Assembly: GCA_902806015.1 (NCBI GenBank)
Contig: CADCUZ010000163.1
Coordinates: 1 to 20,437 of the forward strand
Direction of reading: 5' to 3'
Source of the DNA: an uncultured Rubrobacteraceae bacterium
Lineage (GTDB): Bacteria > Actinomycetota > Rubrobacteria > Rubrobacterales > Rubrobacteraceae
Length of the DNA: 20,437 nucleotides
This document shows positions 8,104-15,216 of this stretch, in pieces. Every line of letters begins with the position of its first letter. Position 1 is the stretch's first letter. Below the pieces are notes generated by a model that was not told where the DNA came from, did no database searches, and saw only the letters and a list, made by a program, of their open reading frames with translations. The translations under genes were made by a program, and so were the position numbers.

Positions 8104-8519
8104 CAAAACGGGCGCTGGACCGTGAACGGGCAAACCTGGGGTGACGTCGTTAAGGACGACCTCAGGAAGGTGGTCGCAACCCCGAATCTCGACGAGGCCC
8201 AGGTCTGGGAATTGGAGAGCCCTTCGCGCGGCTGGTTCGACCCCCTGCGCATCCACCTCATATGCTTCAAGATCCTAGACCGCAACGGCAAGCCCCCCTT
8301 CCCGGGGGAACCCGGATCCAAGGACGTCGCCTACCTCGGCGAGAACGAGAAGGCGCGGATGATCGCCAGGTTTGGCTCGCAGCACGGCCGCTAAATGGGC
8401 CTCTGCCACGGCCTCGTCCACGAGGACCACGGCATAATGGTCCAGTTCAACTCGGCAAGGTTTACTCCGACCGCAGGGACGACCCCGCGAAGCCGATCTC
8501 CCGGATAGCGCCGCTGTAG
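8104..8519 (+). pseudogene. remnant of a multicopper oxidase C-terminal cupredoxin domain
   Basis: A reading frame from about 8104 gives QNGRWTVNGQTW, VWELESPSRGWFDPLRIHL, FKILDRNGKPPF, KDVAYLGENE and then a TAA at 8392. The same frame continues past it as MGLCHGLVHEDHGIMVQF. This order is that of the last domain of bacterial CotA/bilirubin-oxidase-like multicopper oxidases, where one expects HPMHIHL and Y-x-x-HCHNLxHED. Here the copper ligands have decayed (DPLRIHL; LCHG), the TAA sits where the Tyr codon should be, and a frameshift near 8450 moves the tail (GKVYSDRRDDPAKP) to another frame, ending at 8519. Upstream, a TGA at 8101 cuts the frame, and the other domains are absent. The copper-oxidase identity is my reading of these blocks. 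Confidence 0.75.
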
Positions 8520-8659
8520 GAGGCGGACGGCTCCACGGATGACGGCGCGCCCCGCTACCTAGTCGCCCTCAGGGTACGTGGCATCGCGCGACAACCGTCC
8601 CGTCACCTAGCGGCCCTCCGGGTGGCGGTGGGTCGTATGCTCCGGGGGAAGGCCGGCCG
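8520..8659. other. intergenic, nothing recognised
   Basis: 140 bases between the oxidase remnant and the stop of the convergent dehydrogenase gene. It contains two similar GC-rich phrases (CTAGTCGCCCTC AGGGT near 8560 and CTAGCGGCCCTC CGGGT near 8608), perhaps a short imperfect repeat. I see no gene or clear terminator. Confidence 0.3.
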
Positions 8660-9679
8660 CTACGAGCCGGGCATCACCATCGGCTTGACGTTGGCGGCGT
8701 TCCTGCTCGCTTCGAGCGCCTCCGCGGCGTGGTCGAGGTCGAAGCGGCTCGTGACTAGGGCGTCGAGGTCCACCTTGCCGGCGGCGGCCAGCTGGATGGC
8801 GGCGGGGTAGGTGTTGGCGTAGCGGAACGTTCCGGTTACCCAGATCTCGCGGGTCTGCACGAAGGCGAGCGGCACGCTCGTCTCCTCGCTCGGCCCCATC
8901 CCCACGACCACGGCCGTGCCGGCCGGGCGCACGGACCGGATGCCGTCGTTCAGGGCGCGCGGGTTGCCGGAACACTCAATAAGGGCGTCAGCCTCCACGT
9001 CCGCCTCGCCAAGCGGTTCTTCGGCGACGTTCATCGTCCTCGTGGCGCCCATCTTGCGGGCCATCTCCAGCCTCTCCGGGGCTACATCGGTCACGGTAAC
9101 CCGCGTGGCGCCCTGGGCGAGGGCGACCTGGGCCGAGACGAGCCCGATAGGTCCCGCGCCGGTGACGAGGACGTGGTCCCCAGCCCGCACGCCGGCCTTC
9201 CGGCAGGCCCAGATGCCCACGGAGAGCGGCTCCATCAGCGCGCCCGCGTCGTCGGAGAGCGATTCCGGCAGGGAGTAAGCGAAGTCCTCGTGGATGGTCA
9301 CGTAGTTCGCGAACGCGCCGTCTATGGGCGGCGTGGCGAAAAAGCTGACGTTGGGGCAGAGGTTGTAGCGACCCGCCCTGCACTCCCGGCAGGTCCCGTC
9401 CGGGATCCCCGGCTCCAGCGTTACCCGGTCGCCGACTGCGTGTTTCGTGGCCTCGTTGCCGAGCCCCACCACCCGTCCCATCGACTCGTGGCCCAGGATC
9501 ATCGGTCCCTCGACGACGAAAGAGCCGATGCGGCCCTCCTCGTAGTAGTGGACGTCCGAGCCGCACACCCCAACGGCCCCGATCTCGACGAGGACCTCCT
9601 TCGGCCCGGGGTCCGGCACGGCCCGCTCCTCGACCCGCACGTCGCGGGTCCCGTACATGATCGCCGCCCTGTTGTTCAT
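8660..9679 (-). CDS. zinc-dependent medium-chain dehydrogenase (sorbitol/xylitol dehydrogenase type)
   Basis: 339 residues. Catalytic zinc ligands are Cys39 (VCGSDVHYY) and His64-Glu65 (GHES). The nucleotide fold has VTGAGPIGLVSAQVA. The GRYNLCP and SDVHYY phrases are typical of polyol dehydrogenases such as xylitol or sorbitol dehydrogenase, which oxidise a polyol to a ketose with NAD. The structural zinc lobe reads PDGTCRECRAGRYNLC, so the first of the usual four Cys is Asp94 and three Cys remain (97, 100, 108). The lobe may not bind zinc normally. The start at 9679 has GGAGGAGG upstream. Its ATG overlaps the stop of the META lipoprotein gene (ATGA). As last gene of the ABC importer operon it probably handles the imported polyol. 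Confidence 0.88.
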   Translation of the reverse strand: MNNRAAIMYGTRDVRVEERAVPDPGPKEVLVEIGAVGVCGSDVHYYEEGRIGSFVVEGPMILGHESMGRVVGLGNEATKHAVGDRVTLEPGIPDGTCRECRAGRYNLCPNVSFFATPPIDGAFANYVTIHEDFAYSLPESLSDDAGALMEPLSVGIWACRKAGVRAGDHVLVTGAGPIGLVSAQVALAQGATRVTVTDVAPERLEMARKMGATRTMNVAEEPLGEADVEADALIECSGNPRALNDGIRSVRPAGTAVVVGMGPSEETSVPLAFVQTREIWVTGTFRYANTYPAAIQLAAAGKVDLDALVTSRFDLDHAAEALEASRNAANVKPMVMPGS

Positions 9680-10197
9680 CCCTCCTCCTTCTCGAACAGT
9701 AGTGCCTTCTTGCCCGCGCCGTTGCGGATCTCCAGCCGGTCCCCTTCTACGCGGTAGGTGGCGGCCCCGCTCAGGGCCCGCAGATACCTCCGTTCCTGCG
9801 ACATGACGCCGCCGGTCTTGCCGCAGGCCATCTGCGTCGCGCTGAGGGTGGAGGGCTTTATCGTTTCTTTGCCGATCTCCGCTTCGTCCGCGTGGTAGGA
9901 GTTGCACCCGGCCTCTCCGCCCAGGCCGCCGTTGCGGAAGCGCAGGGTGATTTCGGTCCCTTCTACAAGCCCGCGCCCCCCCAACTCGGCGAGAGACCAG
10001 GCGGTGCCGGCGAGCACGCCCGGCTTGTGGGTCGGTCCTTTGGTCGCCGTCGGCGCGCCGGTTTTTTCGGGTCGTGTTGCGTCCGGCCGATCGGCGGCCG
10101 AATCGCGGCCTTGCCCTGCGGGTCCGCCGCAGGCGGCGAGCACCAGCATTGACGCCGCCACGAGGAGGGCCTGTCCTCCTTTGAGGGGCGTGTGCAC
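9676..10197 (-). CDS. META-domain (HslJ-like) lipoprotein
   Basis: 173 residues. An N-terminal signal peptide ends in the lipobox LAAC (Cys23), so the protein should be a lipid-anchored surface protein. A Pro/Thr/Lys-rich linker (24-58) leads into a META domain: LAGTAWSLAEL, ITLRFRNGGLGGEAGCNSYHADE, LSATQMACG, ERRYLRAL and YRVEGDRLEI. These blocks are typical of HslJ/META proteins, whose molecular role is poorly known. The start is GTG at 10197, with GGGGAG upstream, four bases after the permease stop. The stop overlaps the dehydrogenase ATG. Such a domain inside a sugar importer operon is unusual; it may help the binding protein at the membrane, but that is inference. Confidence 0.85.
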   Translation of the reverse strand: MHTPLKGGQALLVAASMLVLAACGGPAGQGRDSAADRPDATRPEKTGAPTATKGPTHKPGVLAGTAWSLAELGGRGLVEGTEITLRFRNGGLGGEAGCNSYHADEAEIGKETIKPSTLSATQMACGKTGGVMSQERRYLRALSGAATYRVEGDRLEIRNGAGKKALLFEKEEG

Positions 10198-10200
10198 AAC

Positions 10201-11028
10201 CTACTCCCCCGTTACCGCGCCCAGTGTCAGGCCCTTGACCAGGTAGCGCCGGACGGCGAGGCCGACGACTACCATGGGCAGCACGACTATGGTGCCTATC
10301 GCCATGAGTTGCCCCCAGTTGATGCCGGTCTGGGTGATGAGCTGCGAGGCGGCGATGGGGAGCGTCTGGCTGCCCGGTCCCGCGAAGCTCTGGGCGAAGG
10401 CGTAGTCGTTCCAGGAGAAGACGAGGCACAGGATCCCGGTGGTCACGATGCCGGGGGCCGTCAGCGGCAGGGCCACGCGCCAAAACGCCCCGAACCGCGA
10501 GGCCCCGTCCACCATCGCCGCCTCCTCTAGGGCGGGCGGCAGGTCGGCGAAAAAGGCGTTCATGATCCAGATCGCGAACGGCAGGTTGAAGGTCAGGTAG
10601 GCGATGATGAGTCCCGGCGTGCTGTTGAGCAAATCCAGCGCCCGGAACACGGCGTACAGGGGCAGGATCACCGCGGCGATGGGCGCCATGCGGGTCGAGA
10701 TGATCCACATGGAGACGTGGTGCTTGCCCCGGAAGCGGCTTCTGGCGAGCCCGTACCCGGCCAAACAACCGAGCGTGACCGCGATCAGGGTAGAGGCGCC
10801 GGCCGCAATCAGGCTGTTCTTTATGTACCCGCCGAGCGCGTTCCCGCCGGTGAAGAGCCCCACGTAATGCTCGAGCGTCGGCGCGAAGAGCAGCTGAGGG
10901 GTGGAGGAGACGAGGTCGTCGGGGCTTTTGAACGACGAGAGTACCATCCAGACCAGCGGCACCAGCGTCCACAAGAGCACCAGCGCGACGACGCCGTAGA
11001 GGGCGACCTGCTTGCCCGCGCCCCTCAT
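10201..11028 (-). CDS. carbohydrate ABC transporter permease (MalG type)
   Basis: 275 residues with six predicted membrane spans. It has the EAA loop that contacts the ATPase: ALEEAAMVDGASRFGAFWRVALPLTAPG at about 187-214. An N-terminal FKSPDDLVS segment typical of MalG-like subunits follows the first span. It is the inner-membrane half-channel of a sugar or polyol importer of the CUT1 class. The ATG at 11028 overlaps the TGA of the other permease gene, so the two are translationally coupled. A longer frame open upstream to 11406 is only a shadow of that gene. The gene order binding protein, MalF-type, MalG-type is standard for CUT1 systems. Confidence 0.93.
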   Translation of the reverse strand: MRGAGKQVALYGVVALVLLWTLVPLVWMVLSSFKSPDDLVSSTPQLLFAPTLEHYVGLFTGGNALGGYIKNSLIAAGASTLIAVTLGCLAGYGLARSRFRGKHHVSMWIISTRMAPIAAVILPLYAVFRALDLLNSTPGLIIAYLTFNLPFAIWIMNAFFADLPPALEEAAMVDGASRFGAFWRVALPLTAPGIVTTGILCLVFSWNDYAFAQSFAGPGSQTLPIAASQLITQTGINWGQLMAIGTIVVLPMVVVGLAVRRYLVKGLTLGAVTGE

Positions 11029-11951
11029 CGCGCGAGCCCCTGACCCCTGAGTATCCGCATGAAGAGGTTCGCCACCAGGATAGAGAAGGCCAGCATCCCG
11101 AGACCAATCGCCGCCGCGTAGCCCAACTCCTGGAAGCGGAAGGCCGTCTCGTAGAGCCGGATCGGGATGACCTTCGTCGCGTCGGCCGGCCCGCCGTTGG
11201 TGGTGACGGAGATGATGTCGTAGTAGCGGATCGCGTCCATCGAGCGAATCAGCAGGGCCACCAAGACGACCCCCGAAATCAGCGGCGCCACCATGTGCCG
11301 CAGCCGCTGGAAGTAGTTGGCGCCGTCGACCTTGGCCGCCTCCATCACCGTCTGGGGCATCGAGGCGAGCCCGGCGAGCACGATCAGGGTGATAAGCGGC
11401 GTCCACTCCCAGACGTCCATCAGGACCACCGCCACCAGCGCCGAGGTCTTGCTGCCCAAAATTTCCCAGCTTATGAGGCCCGTGTTCTCCAGAAACCAGG
11501 CGTAGAGGCCGTAGGTCGAGTCGACCAGGAACCTCCCCAGTAGGCCGACTATGACCGGCGCCACGAACATCGGCAGCAGCAGCATCGAGAGGATGAGGTT
11601 CTTGCCCCAGACGAGCTCGTGCAACATCAGGGCTATGACGATGCCGAGCACCATCTCCAGGCCCACGGTCGCGACAAAGTAGATGCCGCTCGTGATCCAG
11701 CTATTGCGCACGTTCGGGTCGGTGAACATCTCAGTCCAGTTCTCCAGCCCGACCCACTCGAAATCGACCCCCCCGATAAGGGAGACCTCGTTGAAGCTCA
11801 TGTAGATGATGTAGAAAAACGGAAACAGCGAGATCGCGGCCAGTAAGAGTAGGGCCGGCAGCAGCATCCGCGCCTCGAAGGACGGCACCAGCCGTCGAGC
11901 CCCGCTCTTGCCGCCGCCCGAAACGCCAGGGGTCTGGTTGGCGGCGCTCAC
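11025..11951 (-). CDS. carbohydrate ABC transporter permease (MalF type)
   Basis: 308 residues. A short basic cytoplasmic tail precedes six membrane spans, with FPFFYIIYMSFNEV after the first span. The EAA loop is MEAAKVDGANYFQRLRHMVAPLI. The block SMDAIRYYDIISVTTNGGP is typical of MalF/UgpA-type subunits of CUT1 importers. The start is GTG at 11951, four bases after the binding-protein stop, with only a weak ribosome site (GGGG), consistent with coupled translation. It pairs with the MalG-type subunit to form the channel. The substrate is probably a polyol, judging from the dehydrogenase in the operon. Confidence 0.93.
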   Translation of the reverse strand: MSAANQTPGVSGGGKSGARRLVPSFEARMLLPALLLLAAISLFPFFYIIYMSFNEVSLIGGVDFEWVGLENWTEMFTDPNVRNSWITSGIYFVATVGLEMVLGIVIALMLHELVWGKNLILSMLLLPMFVAPVIVGLLGRFLVDSTYGLYAWFLENTGLISWEILGSKTSALVAVVLMDVWEWTPLITLIVLAGLASMPQTVMEAAKVDGANYFQRLRHMVAPLISGVVLVALLIRSMDAIRYYDIISVTTNGGPADATKVIPIRLYETAFRFQELGYAAAIGLGMLAFSILVANLFMRILRGQGLAR

Positions 11952-11955
11952 CGCG

Positions 11956-13401
11956 CTAGACCCCGTTTGCCCGGTCGAAGCCCTTCTTGGCGGCCTGCAT
12001 CGCCTGCTCGGGCCCCTTGTCCCCGGCGAGCATCTTGGAGAGCTCGGTGAAGATCACAGTGTTGCACTCGTTCCACTTCTCGATCTTGGGCCGCAGGCCG
12101 ATGTTCTCCGGCTCCCACGCCTGGGAGACGGCGTCGTAGGTGAGCATGTTCGGCAGGTCCGTCGGCGCCTCGGTGGCGTTCTTGACCTCTGGCTGCTCGT
12201 AGACGGACTGCCGGGTCGGGGTGCCGCCGCCGACGTTGCTCTTAAGCCCGGAGAGCTGCGTCTCCGGCGAGGTGGCCCACACCAGGAAGAGCCACGCCGC
12301 GCGCTGCTCGTCCTCGGAGAGCTCCCCGTTTATGCCGAGCCCCGTACCGCCCCACATGCTGGCGCTGCGCGTGGGGCCGCCGGGCAGCCGCGCGTACCCG
12401 ACCTTGCCGCCGAGCTTGGAGTCCTCGATGCCGGCGGCGAACTCGTGCCAGTTTGGGGCCATCGCGATGTTCCCCGCCCGGAAGGCCTCGTCGAGCGCCG
12501 TCCAGTCCCAACTCGTGCTGCCGGGGTGCGAGATGCCGACCAGCTTCTGGTAGAAGGTTGCCGCCTCTATGGCCCCGTCCCCGTCGAGCATGGACGCGCC
12601 GGGGTCCTCCGTGCCGATCTTCCCTACCTGCTCGCCGTTCTCGAAGTAGTCGCCGCCGTAGGACCACAGGATGTTCGAGAAGTCGCACATAAGCGAGTCG
12701 TACTGCTTGGACTGGTGCCCCGAGCCGTACTCGACCTCGTCCGCATTCTTGTTGAACCACTCGGCGATCTGGTAGTACTGGTCCCACGTAATCTTTGCGG
12801 ACGGCATCGGGTCGAAGCCCAAGTCCTGGCTCATCTTGTCGCCGTATTTATCGAAGAGATCCTTGCGGTACATCCAGATCATCGTCGGACAGTCGTACGG
12901 GAGCGCGTAGAGTGCCTCCTCGTCCTCGAACCTCCCCGCCGCCGCCAGCTGCGTCGGTATGAAGTCCCCAAACCCCTTCTTTACCGACGGCAGGCTGTCG
13001 TCTTCTTCGAACTCGTTGAGGTCGGCGAACGCCGCCGAGAACGGGGCCAGCACCTGGTACGGGTCCGCGTAGATGACGTGCAAGGTCGGGTCCCCCGAAG
13101 ATACGTCGAGGCTGACCTTCTGGACGAGCGCGCCGAGCTCGAGCTGGTTGATCTTTACGTCTATCCCCGTAAGGTCCTTAAATGGCTTGAGGTTGGCCGC
13201 TATCGCCGACGTCGGCGCCGTGTTCTCGGAGATAAAGTTGAGCGTCATCCCGCTGTACTGCTTCCAACCCTCGCCGCCGCCCTGCGAACCCTGCTCCCCA
13301 CAGCCCGCGAGGCCGAGAAGCGACGCCCCCGCGAGCCCCGCCCCCGACATCCTTAGGAAATCCCTCCGGCTCAATCCGCCCGAAATCTTCATCCGCCTCA
13401 T
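11956..13401 (-). CDS. extracellular solute-binding lipoprotein of a sugar/polyol ABC importer (Tat-type signal)
   Basis: 481 residues. The N-terminus carries a twin-arginine motif (SRRDFLRMSG, Arg12-Arg13), a hydrophobic stretch and a lipobox LAGC (Cys34). It should be exported folded by Tat and lipid-anchored outside. The body has features of family-1 sugar binding proteins: FISENTAPTSAIAANLKPF, YADPYQVLAPFSAAFADL, ALPYDCPTMIWMYRKDLF, TWDQYYQIAEWF and the C-terminal half with WGGTGLGIN. Such proteins capture sugars or sugar alcohols and deliver them to the two permeases. The start is the ATG at 13401; a second ATG three codons later is also possible. It leads the operon, behind the TTGACA promoter at 13501-13529. 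No ATPase gene follows in the operon. Confidence 0.92.
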   Translation of the reverse strand: MRRMKISGGLSRRDFLRMSGAGLAGASLLGLAGCGEQGSQGGGEGWKQYSGMTLNFISENTAPTSAIAANLKPFKDLTGIDVKINQLELGALVQKVSLDVSSGDPTLHVIYADPYQVLAPFSAAFADLNEFEEDDSLPSVKKGFGDFIPTQLAAAGRFEDEEALYALPYDCPTMIWMYRKDLFDKYGDKMSQDLGFDPMPSAKITWDQYYQIAEWFNKNADEVEYGSGHQSKQYDSLMCDFSNILWSYGGDYFENGEQVGKIGTEDPGASMLDGDGAIEAATFYQKLVGISHPGSTSWDWTALDEAFRAGNIAMAPNWHEFAAGIEDSKLGGKVGYARLPGGPTRSASMWGGTGLGINGELSEDEQRAAWLFLVWATSPETQLSGLKSNVGGGTPTRQSVYEQPEVKNATEAPTDLPNMLTYDAVSQAWEPENIGLRPKIEKWNECNTVIFTELSKMLAGDKGPEQAMQAAKKGFDRANGV

Positions 13402-13500
13402 CCCCTAACTGTCATGGCTACCCGCGCCGTCGCGGCCGTCCGCAACCGTGCCGTACTTCGGTAGATTCTGCGACCTTCCCACTCTCCGACCACCTCGGCC

Positions 13501-13529
13501 ACGATAGGGTATTCCCTTTCCTGTGTCAA
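13501..13529 (-). promoter_or_regulatory. sigma-A-like promoter of the ABC importer operon
   Basis: On the minus strand, TTGACA (13524-13529), a 17-base spacer, then TATCGT (13501-13506). The -35 is a perfect consensus. It leaves a leader of about 90 bases before the binding-protein ATG. Confidence 0.6.
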
Positions 13530-13570
13530 CTGTGCAAAAATGGAACAAATGTGAATTGGGGGTCGACACA
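13522..13570. promoter_or_regulatory. inverted repeat TGTGTCAAC ... GTCGACACA, candidate operator of the SorC-type regulator
   Basis: Two 9-base arms match as an inverted repeat at eight of nine positions and are separated by an AT-rich 31-base centre. One arm overlaps the -35 box of the importer promoter; the other lies about 100 bases ahead of the regulator start. SorC/DeoR-type regulators are tetramers that bind spaced dyads at their divergent targets, so the position fits. That this is the bound site is inference. Confidence 0.35.
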
Positions 13571-13669
13571 GGCTTCGTGAGGACCCTCGCCGGGTTTCCA
13601 GGTGTTGGGCTGGCGCCCCCGGGATGGATTCCCGGGCCACGGGGTGTTCAGCGCGGGAGGGAGTGGGTC

Positions 13670-14695
13670 TTGCAGCGGCGTCGCGGGGGCGGTTTTTCGG
13701 GGGACGAGTTGTTGGCGTTGGCCGAGGTGGCGCGGCTGTATTACGTCGAGGATTTTACGCAGGAGGAGATCTCACGTCGCATAGGCGGGTCGCGCTCCAA
13801 CGTCTCCCGGATGCTCAAGGAGGCGCGGGCGCGAGGGCTCGTCGAAGTCCGGGTGAGGTCGCCGCTCGGGACGGTCGCCGGTTTGGAAGACGCGCTCGGG
13901 AAGCGAATGGGTCTCAGGGAGTGCCTGGTGCTCGCCACTTCCGACGGTGAGAGCCGGGCTACGGCTTCGGGCGAGATCCCCGGCAAGATCGGGGCGCTCG
14001 CCGCCCGATTGTTGCAGCGGTACATCGTCGAGGGGAGCATCGTGGGCCTTTGCTGGAGCAGCACCGTTCATCATCACGTCGTGAGGAGCGCCCACCTGCG
14101 CCCGACGCGCGACGTCTCGGTGGTGCAGCTTATGGGCAGCGTCGGGGACTTCGTCCCGGAGCTGAACGGTGTGCACATCGCCTCGCGGCTGGCCGCCGCG
14201 CTTGGCGGGAACGCGCACTATCTGCACGCGCCCATGCTCGTGGCCGACGCTGGGGTGCGCGACGCCCTGCTGCGCGACAAGAGCATCGAGAGGACGCTGG
14301 AACTGGCCCGGCGGGCCGACGTCACGCTGGTTGGCGTGGGGGCCGTGGACCGGGAGGCCGGGCAGTACCGCACCGGATACCTCGACGATGCCGACCTCGA
14401 ATACATCCGGGGTCGGGGGGCCGTAGGCGACGTGTGCGGCTCCTACTTCGCGCGCGACGGGTCTTTCTGTCCGGTCGAGATGAACGAGCGCACGGTGGCC
14501 CTGGACTTCGAGAGCCTGGTCCGGGTGCCCACGCGCATCGGCGTGAGCTGGGGGGTAGAGAAGGCTCTGGCAAACGTGGGGGCTGTCCGCTCGGGGACGC
14601 TGAACGTCTTGATCACGGACGAAGACACCGCCCGGGAGATGCTGAGGTTGACGGATTATAAGGAACCCAAACTCACGAAGGTGGGCGCGGCGTAG
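13670..14695 (+). CDS. SorC-family sugar-binding transcriptional regulator
   Basis: 341 residues from a TTG start at 13670, chosen because GGGAGGGAG lies just upstream. A frame open to 13523 adds about 49 residues with no family resemblance and overlaps the operator region. The helix-turn-helix is near residues 30-55: FTQEEISRRIGGSRSNVSRMLKEA, followed by GLVEVRV. The rest is the SorC/CggR effector domain with VGLCWSSTV, LMGSVG and VHIASRLAAALGG. The family senses phosphorylated sugars or polyols and acts as repressor or activator. It diverges from the importer operon and so probably controls it; the inverted repeat at 13522-13570 is the likely site. A strong hairpin follows the stop. Confidence 0.9.
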   Translation: MQRRRGGGFSGDELLALAEVARLYYVEDFTQEEISRRIGGSRSNVSRMLKEARARGLVEVRVRSPLGTVAGLEDALGKRMGLRECLVLATSDGESRATASGEIPGKIGALAARLLQRYIVEGSIVGLCWSSTVHHHVVRSAHLRPTRDVSVVQLMGSVGDFVPELNGVHIASRLAAALGGNAHYLHAPMLVADAGVRDALLRDKSIERTLELARRADVTLVGVGAVDREAGQYRTGYLDDADLEYIRGRGAVGDVCGSYFARDGSFCPVEMNERTVALDFESLVRVPTRIGVSWGVEKALANVGAVRSGTLNVLITDEDTAREMLRLTDYKEPKLTKVGAA

Positions 14696-14704
14696 CCGGC
14701 GACG

Positions 14705-14740
14705 CCGGCCGACGCCCGAGTCGGGCGTCCGAACGGCCGG
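14705..14740 (+). terminator. nested GC-rich hairpin after the SorC-type gene
   Basis: The inner arms GACGCCCGA and TCGGGCGTC (14711-14729) are perfect complements around one base. The outer arms CCGGCC (14705-14710) and GGCCGG (14735-14740) extend the structure. There is no T-run, so termination may be inefficient or Rho-assisted. Confidence 0.5.
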
Positions 14741-14832
14741 ACTTCCCGTACCTTGGGTAGGGCGTCCTCGAGGAGCGCAGCGTGCAGAGCAGCCAAGTAC
14801 ATAGTCGCCGCACCGGCCAGCCATCGGGCGCC

Positions 14833-15100
14833 GTGACCGCGGGGGTCTGGGCGAGGGGCGAGTTCCCCATCTGGGCGTGGAGGTGACGGTCGCCAACACC
14901 ACTGAGTCCGGCGCGAAAGGCGCCGCCCGCTGCGCCGGCGCCGGGGCGGGCCTCTAACGCTCCGCGGGGGAGGCCGTAGAGGCGGTGGTCCGCATCGACT
15001 ACACGCACCGGCCCGACGCCCAACGCCACGCCGGCGCCTACGAGGCCCACGCTTCCCTCATCGAGGTCCTGGCGCAGTTCCGGTACCCGATAAGCGGGGC
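14833..15100 (+). pseudogene. remnant of an FGGY-family carbohydrate kinase C-terminus
   Basis: From 14877 one frame reads VEVTVANTTESGAKGAARCAGAGAGL, then TAA at 14955, then RSAGEAVEAVVRIDYTHRPD and AYEAHASLIEVLAQF. This is the C-terminal pattern of FGGY sugar kinases: strand V-x-V-x-x-x-x-T-E, G-A-A-x-x-A-G, then the 'H-x-P-D ... Y' tail. The TAA sits where a Tyr is common. Just upstream, VWARGEFPIW in another frame looks like the preceding G-G-x-A-R-S-E-F-W block, implying a frameshift near 14870. The rest of the kinase is missing. Its place next to the SorC regulator suggests the lost gene phosphorylated the ketose made by the dehydrogenase. The rest of the 14741-15216 gap holds nothing I recognise, apart from the dhaL ribosome site. 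Confidence 0.7.
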
Positions 15101-15216
15101 GTCTGGCCTAGCGGGAGGGGTCCGGAGGTGCCCCGAGGTGGCGTGTCGGGTATTCTGTCGGGCGGATGGGTCCCGCAAAAACGGGTGAGGGAAACCGGTT
15201 CGAAAAGGAGGAACGT

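Noticed and set aside
8660..11107. An open frame of 815 codons that looks like a large fusion ending in a dehydrogenase
   Set aside because: Only codons from 9679 on are protein-like; the earlier part is an Arg/Gly-rich shadow of the permease and META genes, and a good ribosome site precedes 9679.
11908..13356. A 482-codon plus-strand frame opposite the binding-protein gene
   Set aside because: Leu/Val/Arg-rich antisense shadow typical of GC-rich DNA; the minus-strand protein has a signal peptide and a recognised family.
15151..15156. TATTCT as a -10 box for a dhaL promoter
   Set aside because: No matching -35 box at 16-18 bases, and the site lies just after kinase remnant sequence; too weak to list.
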